Numbered from the stretch's first letter, positions 8,606 through 18,033 are shown. The stretch: DNA of 64,000 bases from Legionella beliardensis (GCF_900452395.1 NZ_UGNV01000001.1:1203501-1267500); one strand, 5' to 3'. Notes: a model not told the origin generated them from the sequence alone. Numbers and translations: made by a program.

Positions 8606-9307
8606 TTATTTAACATATGCAGGTGCGCCATCTGGCAGGCTGTATTTTAAGCCTAACATAAAGAGGTTAACATTTGGTCTATAACGTCCTCTTAATACAT
8701 CGCCTGATAGAGGTTCTACTCGGCTCCAGGTTACTCTTTCATATTGCGCGAATTGGTAAGTAAAGACAAGCTCGGTATTGTTAGCAATTTGGCCAGACGT
8801 ACCTACTTTAATTGCCCAAGCTGTTAACCATTCACTATCATTTGTACTCACACCAACGTTACCGGCGGTATTTCTAAAGTTAATTCTAAACTGGCTGGTG
8901 TTGACACCCGGGCCTGCGAAAAGGCGAAAATAGGGATTGACTTGGTAAGTAGGCAAAAGGAATAAGCCAAAACCATAGCGTAATCTTTCATTAGCTCGCA
9001 CGTTTTCAGAGAAAAACCAGTTATTAATCTTATAAGTTGACTTGCCAGTATACCAATCAGCATTGCCTTCTAAAGCAAGGCCCATTTGATCAAACATAAG
9101 TTGAAAACCAGCCGTTAATTGGCCATGAAAATTAGTAGACGAATTGCGAAAGCGAGAATAGGTTGGTTGTGGATCATCTAACGGGTACGTTAATTTTTTT
9201 TCTGTATCCAAAACATCGATACCTAGATTAACACCCGCATACCAATTTGCTTGCGCAGCAAAGGATAGTGACATTGCACCTAAAGTTAAAATAATTTTTT
9301 TATTCAT
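8606..9307 (-). CDS. Outer-membrane beta-barrel protein (OmpA/Opa-like fold)
   Basis: This 233-residue protein begins with a clear signal peptide (MNKKIILTLGAMSLSFAAQA). It continues with alternating aromatic strands typical of small eight-stranded barrels: WYAGVNLG, FHGQLTAGFQL, RYGFGLFLLPTYQ, YFRLFAGPGVN, LMLGLKYSL. It ends in GAPAYVK rather than the usual aromatic last residue. The paralogue at 46798 has the same kind of tail (PAPVYVK). The gene lies 13 bases after the metalloprotease gene on the same strand with GTAAGAG in the gap, so the two are probably one operon. Likely role is surface exposure or adhesion; no function is proven. Confidence 0.75.
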   Translation of the reverse strand: MNKKIILTLGAMSLSFAAQANWYAGVNLGIDVLDTEKKLTYPLDDPQPTYSRFRNSSTNFHGQLTAGFQLMFDQMGLALEGNADWYTGKSTYKINNWFFSENVRANERLRYGFGLFLLPTYQVNPYFRLFAGPGVNTSQFRINFRNTAGNVGVSTNDSEWLTAWAIKVGTSGQIANNTELVFTYQFAQYERVTWSRVEPLSGDVLRGRYRPNVNLFMLGLKYSLPDGAPAYVK

Positions 9308-9320
9308 ATTAAACTCTTAC

Positions 9321-11516
9321 CTATAAAATACTTGGAATAGTGATTATGTTTGAGGTTATGGTCTTACCGTTACTAGTAACTGTAATAGAAACATCAACCT
9401 TACGAGGTGTCCTTATATTGGCTACAACAAAGCGGCTATGGGCTCTATCCAATCTGATTGTCGCGCCAGGCAAGCCATTTAATACAAAACTTGTCGCAGA
9501 GCTTGGATTAAAACCGGTGTAGCTTATAAACGCTTCTTTGAGATTCATCGGATTTCTATCAGCTTGGGTCAAATTGATAGATGATGAGGGCGAAATAGTA
9601 AAGTTATTAGCAGATACGCTAAAGAATGCACCGTTATAGGCTAATACCATTATACGCGCTGTTTGTGTTCCAAGATTAGGTACACGAATGCGAGTGCTTC
9701 CGGTATTTGGTACATTCGTTGCGACTAGATAAGGGTAGCTATTACCGCCATCTATTGATAATAAAATATTAACAAAGTCAACATTAACCGGTGGCTCATT
9801 GGTATTTGCAACTTGCCATCTTACAACTTGCGTAGAATCCCCAAGCCATTGGATATTCCTAGCAGATGGGTAATTTAATAAAAATGGGCCTGCGCTTGCA
9901 TCAGTTGTGACCGTCGTATCTTGATAGGCATTACAAGAGCCGCCTGGTGTATTATTTCGCACAGAAACACGAAAATGCATAATACGTGAGACAGAAGGTA
10001 ATACTTCCCAAGTAAAAGGCCCATTATTCGCTAAGGAAGTTAAGTTGGGTAAAAAGCGCGTAGAACTTAAATGAGGTGGAAAACTTCTAAAATTAGGCCC
10101 GCCTAGTGAGTCGCTTTGTGGTGGTTGGGGCGAAATCTCATTGTCCATTTGCTCCCAAGTATAAGTTAAGACACTACCGCTCGTGTTCGTTGCAAATGCA
10201 CTTAATGCAAAAGGAGTATTTGCCGGAATCACGAGTCCTGTTAGCGGATTAACAGTTGGAGCAGGAGGAATTGGCGTTCTAACGGCGCAAGTATGAGTGG
10301 GACTAGAAACAAAGTTCCCTATTTCTTGCAAATTAATGCCATGAAAATAACTGTTAGAATTTTGCTGTACATTAGGCGCGCAAATACCAGCATAGCCCAT
10401 GATGGTACTGCCACTACCAGGCTCTACAGCGGTGGCATTATTTCTGTTGCAACTATTGTTTTGAGTATGATTAGCGCCAAATTGATGTCCCATTTCATGG
10501 GCAACGTAATCAACATCAAAGGGATCACCAACGGGTGTATTAAATGTGGTAGCCCCCATTGCCTTTTCACCTACATCGCAAACGCTTGCAAGTGCTGCCA
10601 GCCCATTGTTTCCACTGGAGGCATCAACAACGTGTCCTATATCATAGTTAGGCGAGCCGATGACCGCATCAAGATTACTTTGATTTTCTTCTAATAAGGC
10701 TTCTGTATTGCCTGATGTATAAGGTTGGTTTAATGGGTTGGTATAAATAATACTGGCATTATTAGGTATAAGTTCTAAAGTCACCGCAACATCTCGTTCA
10801 TAAATACCATTAATACGATTTACTGTAGTGATTTCAGCTGCAAGTGCTAAGGGTACTGAGCCACCATAAAAAGCAGTGTATTGTGCGGTTGCAGCGAGAG
10901 CGAGTCGATATTTCTTCAGCTCACAGCTTGCAAAATTTGCAAAGTTCTTAGATTGGTTCAGGGTGGTTAAAGGATGCTGGCCTGAAACATTACATTTGTT
11001 AATGCTGGTACGGAGGAAGTCGTTTTTATTATAAACGATGTAATTCTCGGTATTGCCTTTTTCGATTGGGTCAATAAAAATTGTATTTTTATTGGGTAAC
11101 AAAATCATGGCATGAAAACCATTCGGCGTGATATCAAATTTTACCAGCTCTCCGGGATTGGTAATGCCATAGGCATCAAATGTTTTAATTTCAGGAAACT
11201 GAGCAGCCAATTTTGGATGCATCGTACTGTTTGACATCACCTGAAACACATGCATTGTTCCATCCGGTAGTGGTAATTCAATTAAAAGAGGAGGCTCTTT
11301 TTTGATATCACTACGATTAGGCACATGCTCTAATTCAGTGTAAAGGCGGTTAATATCAATTTCCACAACACGATATTGGTTAGAGCGAATCGGGAATTGG
11401 TTAGGTAGAGAAGATTTCACCTCGCGAGTTACCGTATGAATCACACTGGGTTGATCTACGGCAAACAGACTAGGAGAAAATACAAGTAGCAATGCACTAA
11501 GCGACGTCCTTGACAT
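9321..11516 (-). CDS. Secreted zinc metalloprotease of the metzincin (M12B reprolysin-like) type
   Basis: I start at ATG 11516, which has AAGGACG upstream and a signal peptide (SLSALLLVFSPSLFA). The longer frame uses a TTG. The product has 731 residues. Residues about 20-195 form a propeptide-like region, and about 197-410 form the protease domain. Within it, HEMGHQFGANH (H340, E341, H344, H350) binds zinc, and IMGYAG is the Met-turn. A Pro-rich linker and Ig/PKD-like beta domains (about 425-731) follow, with GGNSYPYL and DSTQVVRWQV strands. The enzyme would be exported and cleave proteins outside the cell. It is upstream of the outer-membrane barrel gene with a 13-base gap. Confidence 0.85.
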   Translation of the reverse strand: MSRTSLSALLLVFSPSLFAVDQPSVIHTVTREVKSSLPNQFPIRSNQYRVVEIDINRLYTELEHVPNRSDIKKEPPLLIELPLPDGTMHVFQVMSNSTMHPKLAAQFPEIKTFDAYGITNPGELVKFDITPNGFHAMILLPNKNTIFIDPIEKGNTENYIVYNKNDFLRTSINKCNVSGQHPLTTLNQSKNFANFASCELKKYRLALAATAQYTAFYGGSVPLALAAEITTVNRINGIYERDVAVTLELIPNNASIIYTNPLNQPYTSGNTEALLEENQSNLDAVIGSPNYDIGHVVDASSGNNGLAALASVCDVGEKAMGATTFNTPVGDPFDVDYVAHEMGHQFGANHTQNNSCNRNNATAVEPGSGSTIMGYAGICAPNVQQNSNSYFHGINLQEIGNFVSSPTHTCAVRTPIPPAPTVNPLTGLVIPANTPFALSAFATNTSGSVLTYTWEQMDNEISPQPPQSDSLGGPNFRSFPPHLSSTRFLPNLTSLANNGPFTWEVLPSVSRIMHFRVSVRNNTPGGSCNAYQDTTVTTDASAGPFLLNYPSARNIQWLGDSTQVVRWQVANTNEPPVNVDFVNILLSIDGGNSYPYLVATNVPNTGSTRIRVPNLGTQTARIMVLAYNGAFFSVSANNFTISPSSSINLTQADRNPMNLKEAFISYTGFNPSSATSFVLNGLPGATIRLDRAHSRFVVANIRTPRKVDVSITVTSNGKTITSNIITIPSIL

Positions 11517-11712
11517 TGTTTTTTTCGTCCTTAAAAAAAATGATTCCAAAAGTCAAACTCTATCTTAAAGGCAAAATCCTGTAATTTCAATCATGTCAGG
11601 TCAATTTAAAACGATGTTAATAATTGATGAAAGTGAACGCATGTATAAGTATCTTTTAATTTAATTATTAATTAACATATCATTGACTTGCATAATTTTA
11701 CACGGTGAATCA

Positions 11713-12537
11713 ATGATGGATGTAGCTATACCTACCATTTTATATGGGACTGCATGGAAAGAAGAAAAAACCGAGCAGCTTGTTTTACAGGCGTTGCAGT
11801 TAGGCTATAAAGGTATTGATACAGCTAATCAGCGCAAGCACTATTTTGAAGAAGGTGTAGGCAATGCAATTCAGCAATTTTTAAAGACCAGTCAGAAAAG
11901 CCGCACTAGCTTATTTATACAAACAAAATTTACTTCTGCTGCAGGCCAAGATCATCGCAAGCCCTATGATGAATCTGATTCATTAACCAATCAAGTCAAG
12001 CAATCCTTTGCAAGTTCACTAAACCATTTGCAAACAGATTATATTGATTCTTATGTCCTGCATGGCCCTACGTCCTCTCAAGGTATAAATAGCGCTGATT
12101 TGGAAATTTGGCAAGCCATGGAAGAGTTAGTCTATGCGCGGAAAGTCAAATTTCTTGGAATATCAAACGTTAATATCGCGCAGCTCGAGGAGTTATATAA
12201 ACACGTTGCAGTCAAGCCAACGTTTGTACAAAACCGCTGTTTTGCTATTACAGAGTGGGATAAAGCCATTAGAGTATTTAGTAGGCAAAATAACATCATC
12301 TACCAAGGGTTTTCGTTACTTACCGCGAACCAACGTTACCTGTTAAATCCTTACTTCCAATCAGTAGCAGTAAAATACGATAAGACCATCCCCCAAATTA
12401 CATTTCGTTTCGCTTTACAAATTGGCATGTTGCCTTTAACAGGCACAACGAATGCAGTGCATATGCAAGATGATTTAGCCATTAATGATTTTGAGCTTAC
12501 TGTAGAAGAAATTGAGCGTATCGAAAAATCGCTTTAG
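11713..12537 (+). CDS. Aldo/keto reductase family oxidoreductase
   Basis: The likely start is one of two adjacent ATGs at 11713 and 11716, with GGTGA just upstream; a TTG at 11683 would add ten residues without support. The product has about 274 residues. All four catalytic residues of the aldo/keto reductase barrel are in place: D36 (GIDTAN), Y44 (KHYFEEGVG), K72 (QTKFT) and H117 (YVLHGP). The family reduces aldehydes and ketones with NADPH in the cytosol. Substrate is unknown. It ends at a convergent hairpin. Confidence 0.85.
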   Translation: MMDVAIPTILYGTAWKEEKTEQLVLQALQLGYKGIDTANQRKHYFEEGVGNAIQQFLKTSQKSRTSLFIQTKFTSAAGQDHRKPYDESDSLTNQVKQSFASSLNHLQTDYIDSYVLHGPTSSQGINSADLEIWQAMEELVYARKVKFLGISNVNIAQLEELYKHVAVKPTFVQNRCFAITEWDKAIRVFSRQNNIIYQGFSLLTANQRYLLNPYFQSVAVKYDKTIPQITFRFALQIGMLPLTGTTNAVHMQDDLAINDFELTVEEIERIEKSL

Positions 12538-12559
12538 GTTTTTAATTTTAAAAGTATAC

Positions 12560-12577
12560 ACCTCCCCTAAGGGAGGT
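12560..12577. terminator. Hairpin between convergent genes
   Basis: The stem ACCTCCC/GGGAGGT has a CTAA loop and lies between the aldo/keto reductase and the convergent CpxP-like gene. There is no strong T-tract. Confidence 0.5.
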
Positions 12578-12588
12578 AAGCAGAGATT

Positions 12589-13005
12589 TCATCGATGGAA
12601 AGCAGGCCGAGACGGCAAGACTATGCCAAATTTCTGGACGGCTTCTAATTTATTTTTCGCAACCAAGGTTGTGATATTGGCATGATTGGTATTTATTTTG
12701 TCGACCAGCTTAGAAATGTGTTCCCATTGCACGCCAGGGGTGGCTAATAGGCCAGTTAATTGCATGTTTAATGCGCGCTTTTCTTTTATTAAGGGCAACA
12801 TTTGTTGATGCAGCGCTTTCTTAAATGCTTTAAATTCCTCTTGTCGCTCTTTTGGGATGAGTCTTAAAGCATGAGGGCCTTTATGGCAATGATAGTTTCT
12901 ATGATTATTACCTTCTTGGGCTGCGAGCGGATGGGCAGAAGCTAAGCCAGCGCCACTCAGGGATAAAGCAAGTGTGCCTATAAGTAAATAATTTTTTATA
13001 CGCAT
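12589..13005 (-). CDS. Periplasmic Spy/CpxP-like protein
   Basis: This 138-residue protein has a strong site AGGAG before ATG 13005 and a signal peptide ending in LASAHP. The mature part is helical and basic, with a His-rich start (NHRNYHCHKGPHALRL). LIPKERQEEFKAF stands in the place of the LTxxQ motif of the Spy/CpxP/ZraP family. Those proteins sense or buffer misfolded protein or metal in the periplasm. It is divergent from an OmpR-type regulator and kinase, the same arrangement as cpxP and cpxRA in enterobacteria, which supports the assignment. The His/Cys cluster may bind metal. Confidence 0.7.
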   Translation of the reverse strand: MRIKNYLLIGTLALSLSGAGLASAHPLAAQEGNNHRNYHCHKGPHALRLIPKERQEEFKAFKKALHQQMLPLIKEKRALNMQLTGLLATPGVQWEHISKLVDKINTNHANITTLVAKNKLEAVQKFGIVLPSRPAFHR

Positions 13006-13080
13006 AAATTTCTCCTAATTAAATCTGACACGGGCCATATTAAAAGGAGAAAGTAATAGGAATATGACAAAAACTGCTTT

Positions 13081-13104
13081 TATTGTAACAAATCTGTTAC
13101 AATA
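13081..13104. promoter_or_regulatory. Perfect palindrome, candidate operator of the adjacent response regulator
   Basis: Arms TATTGTAACA and TGTTACAATA are perfectly complementary around a four-base AATC spacer. The site lies in the 163-base gap between the divergent CpxP-like gene and the response-regulator gene, about 65 bases before the latter. GTAACA/TGTTAC half-sites are common for OmpR-family regulators. Autoregulation of both directions is inferred. Confidence 0.55.
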
Positions 13105-13168
13105 ATGTGCTATTAGGAAGTTAGCCATTATCATATCTGGTATGACTTAAAGACGTTTTCATAATCCT

Positions 13169-13897
13169 ATGAGTATTAAAAAAAATCATATTTTAATCAT
13201 TGATGATGACCGAGAAATTACGGGACTAATAAATGACTACCTAACAAAAAATGGGTTTCGTGCCACGTGTGCATTAAATGGTTTCTCTATTAACTCTTTA
13301 TTGCGGGATAATAATTTTGATTTAGTCATCTTAGATATCATGTTGCCAGGCATCAATGGCTTAGCGCTTTGTCAGACTATTAGGCAATCACTTGATATAC
13401 CCATTATTATGTTAAGTGCGGCAGACAGTACGGCTGATAGGGTTGCAGGTCTTGAATTAGGGGCCGATGATTATATTTCTAAACCCTTTAGTGCGCGAGA
13501 ATTATTAGCAAGAATAAAAGCACAATTACGCAGAAGCCAGGGCGAATTAAACCAAAATCGCAAGCGTTTAACACCTTTAAAAAGGATTCAATTTGATAAG
13601 TGGATTCTTGATAGAGAAACGCATTCGCTTATCGATGCCGATGCCGTTGCTATCCCCCTTAGTCGACGTGAATATGATTTACTACTTATCTTTTTAGAAC
13701 ATCCAGGACGCATCTTAAGCCGGGAGCAAATCATGGATCTTCTCTGTGATAAGTCTCTTGACTCACAAGATAGAACAATTGATGTGTTGATTGGGCGGGT
13801 TCGTAAGAAAATTGAAATTGATTCAAAAGCTCCGAAATTACTATTAACCATTCGTGGAGGCGGCTATCAATTTAAAGCGCAGGTGAATGCTCTATGA
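13169..13897 (+). CDS. Two-component response regulator, OmpR/PhoB family
   Basis: This 242-residue protein has a receiver domain (about 6-122) with the acidic pocket D12-D14, phosphoacceptor D56 (VILDIMLPG) and K105 (ISKPF). A winged-helix DNA-binding domain (about 140-237) follows, with LSRREYDLLLIFLEHPGRILSREQ. It overlaps the following kinase gene by four bases (ATGA), so the pair is co-translated. The CpxP-like gene is divergent. The stimulus is probably envelope stress or metal, inferred from that neighbour. There is no clear ribosome binding site before the ATG. Confidence 0.9.
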   Translation: MSIKKNHILIIDDDREITGLINDYLTKNGFRATCALNGFSINSLLRDNNFDLVILDIMLPGINGLALCQTIRQSLDIPIIMLSAADSTADRVAGLELGADDYISKPFSARELLARIKAQLRRSQGELNQNRKRLTPLKRIQFDKWILDRETHSLIDADAVAIPLSRREYDLLLIFLEHPGRILSREQIMDLLCDKSLDSQDRTIDVLIGRVRKKIEIDSKAPKLLLTIRGGGYQFKAQVNAL

Positions 13898-15135
13898 AAT
13901 TAACTAAAACAGCCTGGAGAACTTACCTAGCACTCATTAGTTTAAATCTTTTAATTATTTTTGCAGCCTTTCAAACTTATAATTATTACTCTAAAAATAC
14001 GCACCTACCTATCCCTGCAGATGCAGTAAAAAATTTAATCGTTTTAGTTAATAAATTACAAAAAAACCCGCAGGAAAAATGGCCCACTATTTTACAAAGA
14101 CGCAGTGTTCCTTGGTCAACTCTAAGTTTATCAACAAAGCCAATGTATACAAAAAATGCCTTGCTTACGCTACAACCTGCACTAGTATTTAATTTAATAA
14201 AACAGCATCATGCCTTAGCAATTTCGGTATTTGTTAATAAAGACACGTGGTTAAATATCACAATGACACCACCAGTTTCAATTCAATCTAGCGCTTTTAT
14301 TAATTTGTTAATTGTTTTATTGCTTGCTTTTTTTATCGTAAATTTTTTAATAGTTAAGGGACTGAACCAGCCAATTCAAACCTTAATTCAAAGCCTTGAA
14401 GACACAGCACTGCAAGAGAATTGGTCTTCTATCCCTTTAACGGGTAACGTTGAGCAACAAGCTATTTTACAGAAAATAAATACGCTACAAAAAAAGCTTC
14501 ATAAGCTCTTAGCAAACCGGACGCGCGTGGTGGCTGCTATTTCCCATGATTTACGCACGCCCTTAACACGTCTAAAATTGCGAGTTGAAAATTTGGAAGA
14601 TGAAAAAAGCTACCAAAAAATGATGCATGATATCCAGGATATGGAAATCATGATTCGCTACACGTTAGATTATTTTCAAGACATTCACCAGGCAGAGCAG
14701 CCGCAGCCTTTTGACTTAGTAGCGATGCTTAATTCCATTAAAGAAGACACATTGGAAGCTGGCGGGCGGGTTTATTTTTCTGCTGATACAGATAAATTAG
14801 TTTATATAGGTTCAGTTAATCTATTAAAAAGAGCGTTGAATAATATCATTACCAATGCCATTTATTATGGCGGCTTAGCTAAGATTAGTCTTAAACATAC
14901 CAAAAAGAAAATTGAAATTTGGATTAGTGATCAAGGCCCGGGATTACCCGCTAGTAAATTAGAAAAAATTTTCTTACCTTTTTATAGGGCTGAGCAATCG
15001 CGCTCACGCAGTACAGGCGGTACAGGACTTGGGTTAACCATTGCTAAAGAAATTATAGAAACACACAAGGGGTCTATTAGTATGGAAAATCTTAAAGAGG
15101 GTGGCTTAAGAGCTGTTATTTGTTTACCAAGATAA
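13894..15135 (+). CDS. Sensor histidine kinase, partner of the OmpR-type regulator
   Basis: This 413-residue inner-membrane kinase has transmembrane segments at about 10-28 and 134-155. They flank a short periplasmic sensor, and a HAMP linker follows. The dimerisation helix carries phosphoacceptor H218 (AAISHDLRTPLTRL). The ATPase domain shows the N box (NNIITNAIYYG), G1 (DQGPGLP) and G2 (GGTGLGL). The layout and length match CpxA/EnvZ-type kinases. It overlaps the regulator gene by four bases. It probably responds to the same periplasmic state as the divergent CpxP-like protein. Confidence 0.9.
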   Translation: MKLTKTAWRTYLALISLNLLIIFAAFQTYNYYSKNTHLPIPADAVKNLIVLVNKLQKNPQEKWPTILQRRSVPWSTLSLSTKPMYTKNALLTLQPALVFNLIKQHHALAISVFVNKDTWLNITMTPPVSIQSSAFINLLIVLLLAFFIVNFLIVKGLNQPIQTLIQSLEDTALQENWSSIPLTGNVEQQAILQKINTLQKKLHKLLANRTRVVAAISHDLRTPLTRLKLRVENLEDEKSYQKMMHDIQDMEIMIRYTLDYFQDIHQAEQPQPFDLVAMLNSIKEDTLEAGGRVYFSADTDKLVYIGSVNLLKRALNNIITNAIYYGGLAKISLKHTKKKIEIWISDQGPGLPASKLEKIFLPFYRAEQSRSRSTGGTGLGLTIAKEIIETHKGSISMENLKEGGLRAVICLPR

Positions 15136-15185
15136 ATTAATAGTAGTTTTATTTTAATTTCTTTAAAGTTAAAAATTTTATATTC

Positions 15186-15709
15186 TAGGTAACTTTCCTA
15201 AAGTTGTTTATACACGATTTAATATTAAAGGGCACAACTCTTTCAGTTTACCCCGTTTAACCTCCCTCGCCCGCGCAAGAAATTTGAATAGTAGGTATCA
15301 TGCTGGTTTCCGCGGGAGAGGGCTGGGGAGAGGGAAGTGCATTAATAGAAATAGATAATATGTTTAAGATTGCTTACAGAAATTATTTTCTAAATCGAAA
15401 GGGCCGCATGTTAAGAGGGCTGCTTATTGATAGAATTAAGATGCTGGGTAAGCTGAAAAATTAAGCGCTTTTTCAATTATAAAAAATTCGACGATGTTTG
15501 TGTTCCTATTAGGACTTGTCGCCTGAATTTAAACCCAGGCTGATTCACATGCTGTCTCGAAATAGATTTATCTATTTCCCTCTCCCGCGAAGCTCATCAT
15601 TATACTATTCAAATTTCTTGCGTGGGCGAGGGGGTAGGGCGAGGTAATCTGAAAGAGTTGTGCTCTTTCAGATTAAATCATGTATAAAAAAATTCAGGGA
15701 AGTTACCTA
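15186..15709. mobile_element. MITE-like element with long inverted arms, no coding content
   Basis: Positions 15186 to about 15330 and about 15570 to 15709 are imperfect inverted copies of one another, starting TAGGTAACTT and ending AAGTTACCTA. Shared blocks include CACAACTCTTTCAG, GCAAGAAATTTGAATAGTA and GCGGGAGAGGG. The 240-base centre has no gene. The rest of this intergenic gap (15136-15761) is empty. Two oppositely inserted copies of a roughly 140-base repeat would look the same. Confidence 0.6.
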
Positions 15710-15761
15710 ATATTTAAAATGAATATTAATAAAAATAAGGGGAAAATCAGACAATAAACGA

Positions 15762-15962
15762 CTAATTGTTATTACCCGTCATATCATCAAGTTTTTCACC
15801 AGCTTTTTGTGCAGGCCCTTTATTTTGAATTTTGTCTTTAATATTCTCTACCGTATTATCAATTTTTTTACCTTGTTTTTCTGCCGGACCTTCTTGGCAA
15901 CCTGCTAGAAAAAATACGCTAACTGTCATCAGGCAAGCAATTAATTTTTTAAAATTTTTCAT
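15762..15962 (-). CDS. Small lipoprotein with repeated GPAxKxGxKxD motif
   Basis: I start at ATG 15962, with AGGAAAA upstream and a lipoprotein signal ending in FLAGC; the longer frame lacks both. The precursor has 66 residues, with the lipid-modified Cys at about 21. The mature part repeats GPAEKQGKKIDNTVENI and GPAQKAGEKLDDMTG. This is an amphipathic helix pattern common in small envelope lipoproteins of gamma-proteobacteria. It would sit in the inner or outer membrane. No exact function is known to me. Confidence 0.65.
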   Translation of the reverse strand: MKNFKKLIACLMTVSVFFLAGCQEGPAEKQGKKIDNTVENIKDKIQNKGPAQKAGEKLDDMTGNNN

Positions 15963-16095
15963 AATTTTCCTGTATAAAATGGTGTAGTTATTTTTCCGAT
16001 TAATGAGTCTTAAAATCCTAGGCTGAGTATAATTCTTCTTTAGCAAAATTAAAATAGATAGATTAAATTAACAAATACAAAAAAAGCCATTTAAA

Positions 16096-17313
16096 TTAGC
16101 TATTTTCATTGAAATTTGGTGGGTATTTATTCCATTTATAACCTTTTTTACCTAAAAGATACCCTTCATGGAAAAGTTTGCGCATGTAATGATGATCAAA
16201 CATTGATTTAGGTTTTTCTTCAAAATAACTGGGAATAAACGCAAGGTTATAATCAATATTATCGCGTTTACAATAGACATAAATTCGATATAAATCGCCT
16301 ATACCTTGCGTTTTGGTTAGGGTGGCTATAACGCGGCTGGCGATGTTATGGAGCTGAGGATTAACATTATCCCATTCTGGAAATACTTTTAAATTACGAA
16401 TAATGTATAAATGACGCTCTATGTTTTGTTGAGAGTCATGCGACACTCTGGCAAATGGCGTAATGGCGTTTTCAAACAGCATGACTTGTGTTTCTACCCC
16501 GCCATCAACATGCATTTCTTTATAAATTTTACCTTTATAAGCCATGGTAAAATATTGAGGTGGAAAGAATCCCGGTAAGGCAGATGAAGCCAGTAAAATT
16601 TTATGAAATAGAGCTAGGCGATTGGGATTAGAGCTGACAGCAATGGCGCCTATATCCCAAATGACTAAGCGCTGAGCATTAAGTTGCGTGGTTCCAATTA
16701 GTAAACGCCTGCCTTTTAAATGTTCGCGCGCAATCGCATCTAACATTTTTTGGTTAACAATTTTTTTAATAAGTTTTTCTAATGGTTTATTGTTGGCGGC
16801 TGAGGGCGATAAAACAGGCTTAATGTAAGTAAAGGCTATGGCTAGAGGATTTTTAAGCTCATAAATATTTTCATCAGCAAGGGATGTATATAATTCTTTT
16901 AATCGCTCATCATACTTAGGCCCTAAAAATGCGAAAGGTGCAATGAGCGCGCCTGTGCTAATGCCGCTGACCAGTTTGAATTCTGGTCGGGTGCCCTGTT
17001 TAGTCCAACCATATAATAACCCCGCGCCAAACGCACCATCAGCGCCGCCTCCTGATAAGGCTAGCGCATTGATAGACGAAGGTAGGTGATTGCCATAGAC
17101 TTTTAATTCTTGCTGCAAGGCGTCTTGGGCACTTTTCTCCATGGCACTACTTTGCTTATCTCCCCAAGCCCTAATATCTTGAAAGCCTAAGACTTGCGCT
17201 TCATTTTCCAAACGACTTGGTAAAGCCTTGTATAGATTGACTTGACTACAACTCGTTAATGCAGATAAGAACAAGCCATACGTTAATAATCGCTGCAAAA
17301 TTACATAGGTCAT
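16096..17313 (-). CDS. Patatin-like phospholipase, lipoprotein
   Basis: This 405-residue protein begins with a lipoprotein signal (lipobox LTSC, C22). The patatin domain has the oxyanion loop SGGGADGAFGAG (about 87-98), the nucleophile in GISTG (S119) and the catalytic aspartate in VDGGVE. The Ser-Asp dyad enzymes hydrolyse phospholipid acyl chains. Legionella has several, some injected into hosts, but the lipobox here points to an envelope location. No ribosome binding site is obvious before ATG 17313. Family is secure. Confidence 0.85.
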   Translation of the reverse strand: MTYVILQRLLTYGLFLSALTSCSQVNLYKALPSRLENEAQVLGFQDIRAWGDKQSSAMEKSAQDALQQELKVYGNHLPSSINALALSGGGADGAFGAGLLYGWTKQGTRPEFKLVSGISTGALIAPFAFLGPKYDERLKELYTSLADENIYELKNPLAIAFTYIKPVLSPSAANNKPLEKLIKKIVNQKMLDAIAREHLKGRRLLIGTTQLNAQRLVIWDIGAIAVSSNPNRLALFHKILLASSALPGFFPPQYFTMAYKGKIYKEMHVDGGVETQVMLFENAITPFARVSHDSQQNIERHLYIIRNLKVFPEWDNVNPQLHNIASRVIATLTKTQGIGDLYRIYVYCKRDNIDYNLAFIPSYFEEKPKSMFDHHYMRKLFHEGYLLGKKGYKWNKYPPNFNENS

Positions 17314-17486
17314 AATAAGATAATGATTAAAATTTTTACATTTATTAAAGGGGGAAGATAATAAAAGACAAACTTAGTTTTGTAAATAAATTAATCAGGC
17401 TTTAAGAAAAATAGCTAGTATCAACTTGTAAAAGCCGTATTTGTACGAGGTGGGCCACCTGCTCACAGCCGCACCTTATGAGAATT

Positions 17487-17922
17487 TTATAATTTTTGTA
17501 CAACTAAGATTTCATCGTCAGTATGTTGGTCACAAGGAATATTAGCTAATTTTTCAGGTGTTCGTATAGCTAAGGGAAAGGCTATATCTGTTCTTGGCCC
17601 GAAGTTGGTTAAAGCGGTAATGGCTGTATTACTGTAGTCATAACCCATTACTTGATACGTGTCTTTACAATCCTCTAGAAAACGTCCTGTAGCTGCACCA
17701 AATTGTAGGATTTTTGAATTAGGTTTTAAGTAAGCATTTAATTTAAATTCGTTAAAAAAAAAGATGCGAGTAGCTTTTTGTTGCAGTCATAACTCCATTT
17801 TCATATCTGACCATCTCACGCTTCTCATCAATACCTTTTTTATTGTATTTTTCCCAATGGTCTTTAGAAAGAGGGAACTCTTGTTCTTTTTCATTGTAAT
17901 TAATTTCAGTGTTTTGCTTCAT
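17487..17922 (-). pseudogene. Broken class I SAM-dependent methyltransferase
   Basis: On the minus strand an ATG at 17922 opens a frame that reads about 50 codons. It then hits a stop right after a run of nine T (minus-strand sense) at 17754-17762. Shifting by one base there restores the frame through SKILQFGAATGRFLEDC, a methyltransferase motif I, and MGYDYSNTAI, to a stop at 17487. The protein would have about 145 residues, short for the family (200 or more), so the middle is also partly lost. A homopolymer slip makes either decay or phase variation possible. The rest of the 17314-18033 gap has nothing else I can call. Confidence 0.6.
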
Positions 17923-18033
17923 TCTATTTTCTCGTTTTTATTAAATGAATACTCAAAATATTATCATTTAAAGAACATATAGATTAATTAAAAATCTATT
18001 GGTAAATTTAAAGTGCTTAATTATTTTTTTAAA

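Noticed and set aside
10293-10694. 133-codon plus-strand frame
   Set aside because: It is antisense to the metalloprotease, which has clear motifs.
17764-17982. 72-codon hydrophobic plus-strand frame
   Set aside because: It is antisense to the methyltransferase remnant, and its hydrophobicity comes from T-rich complement.
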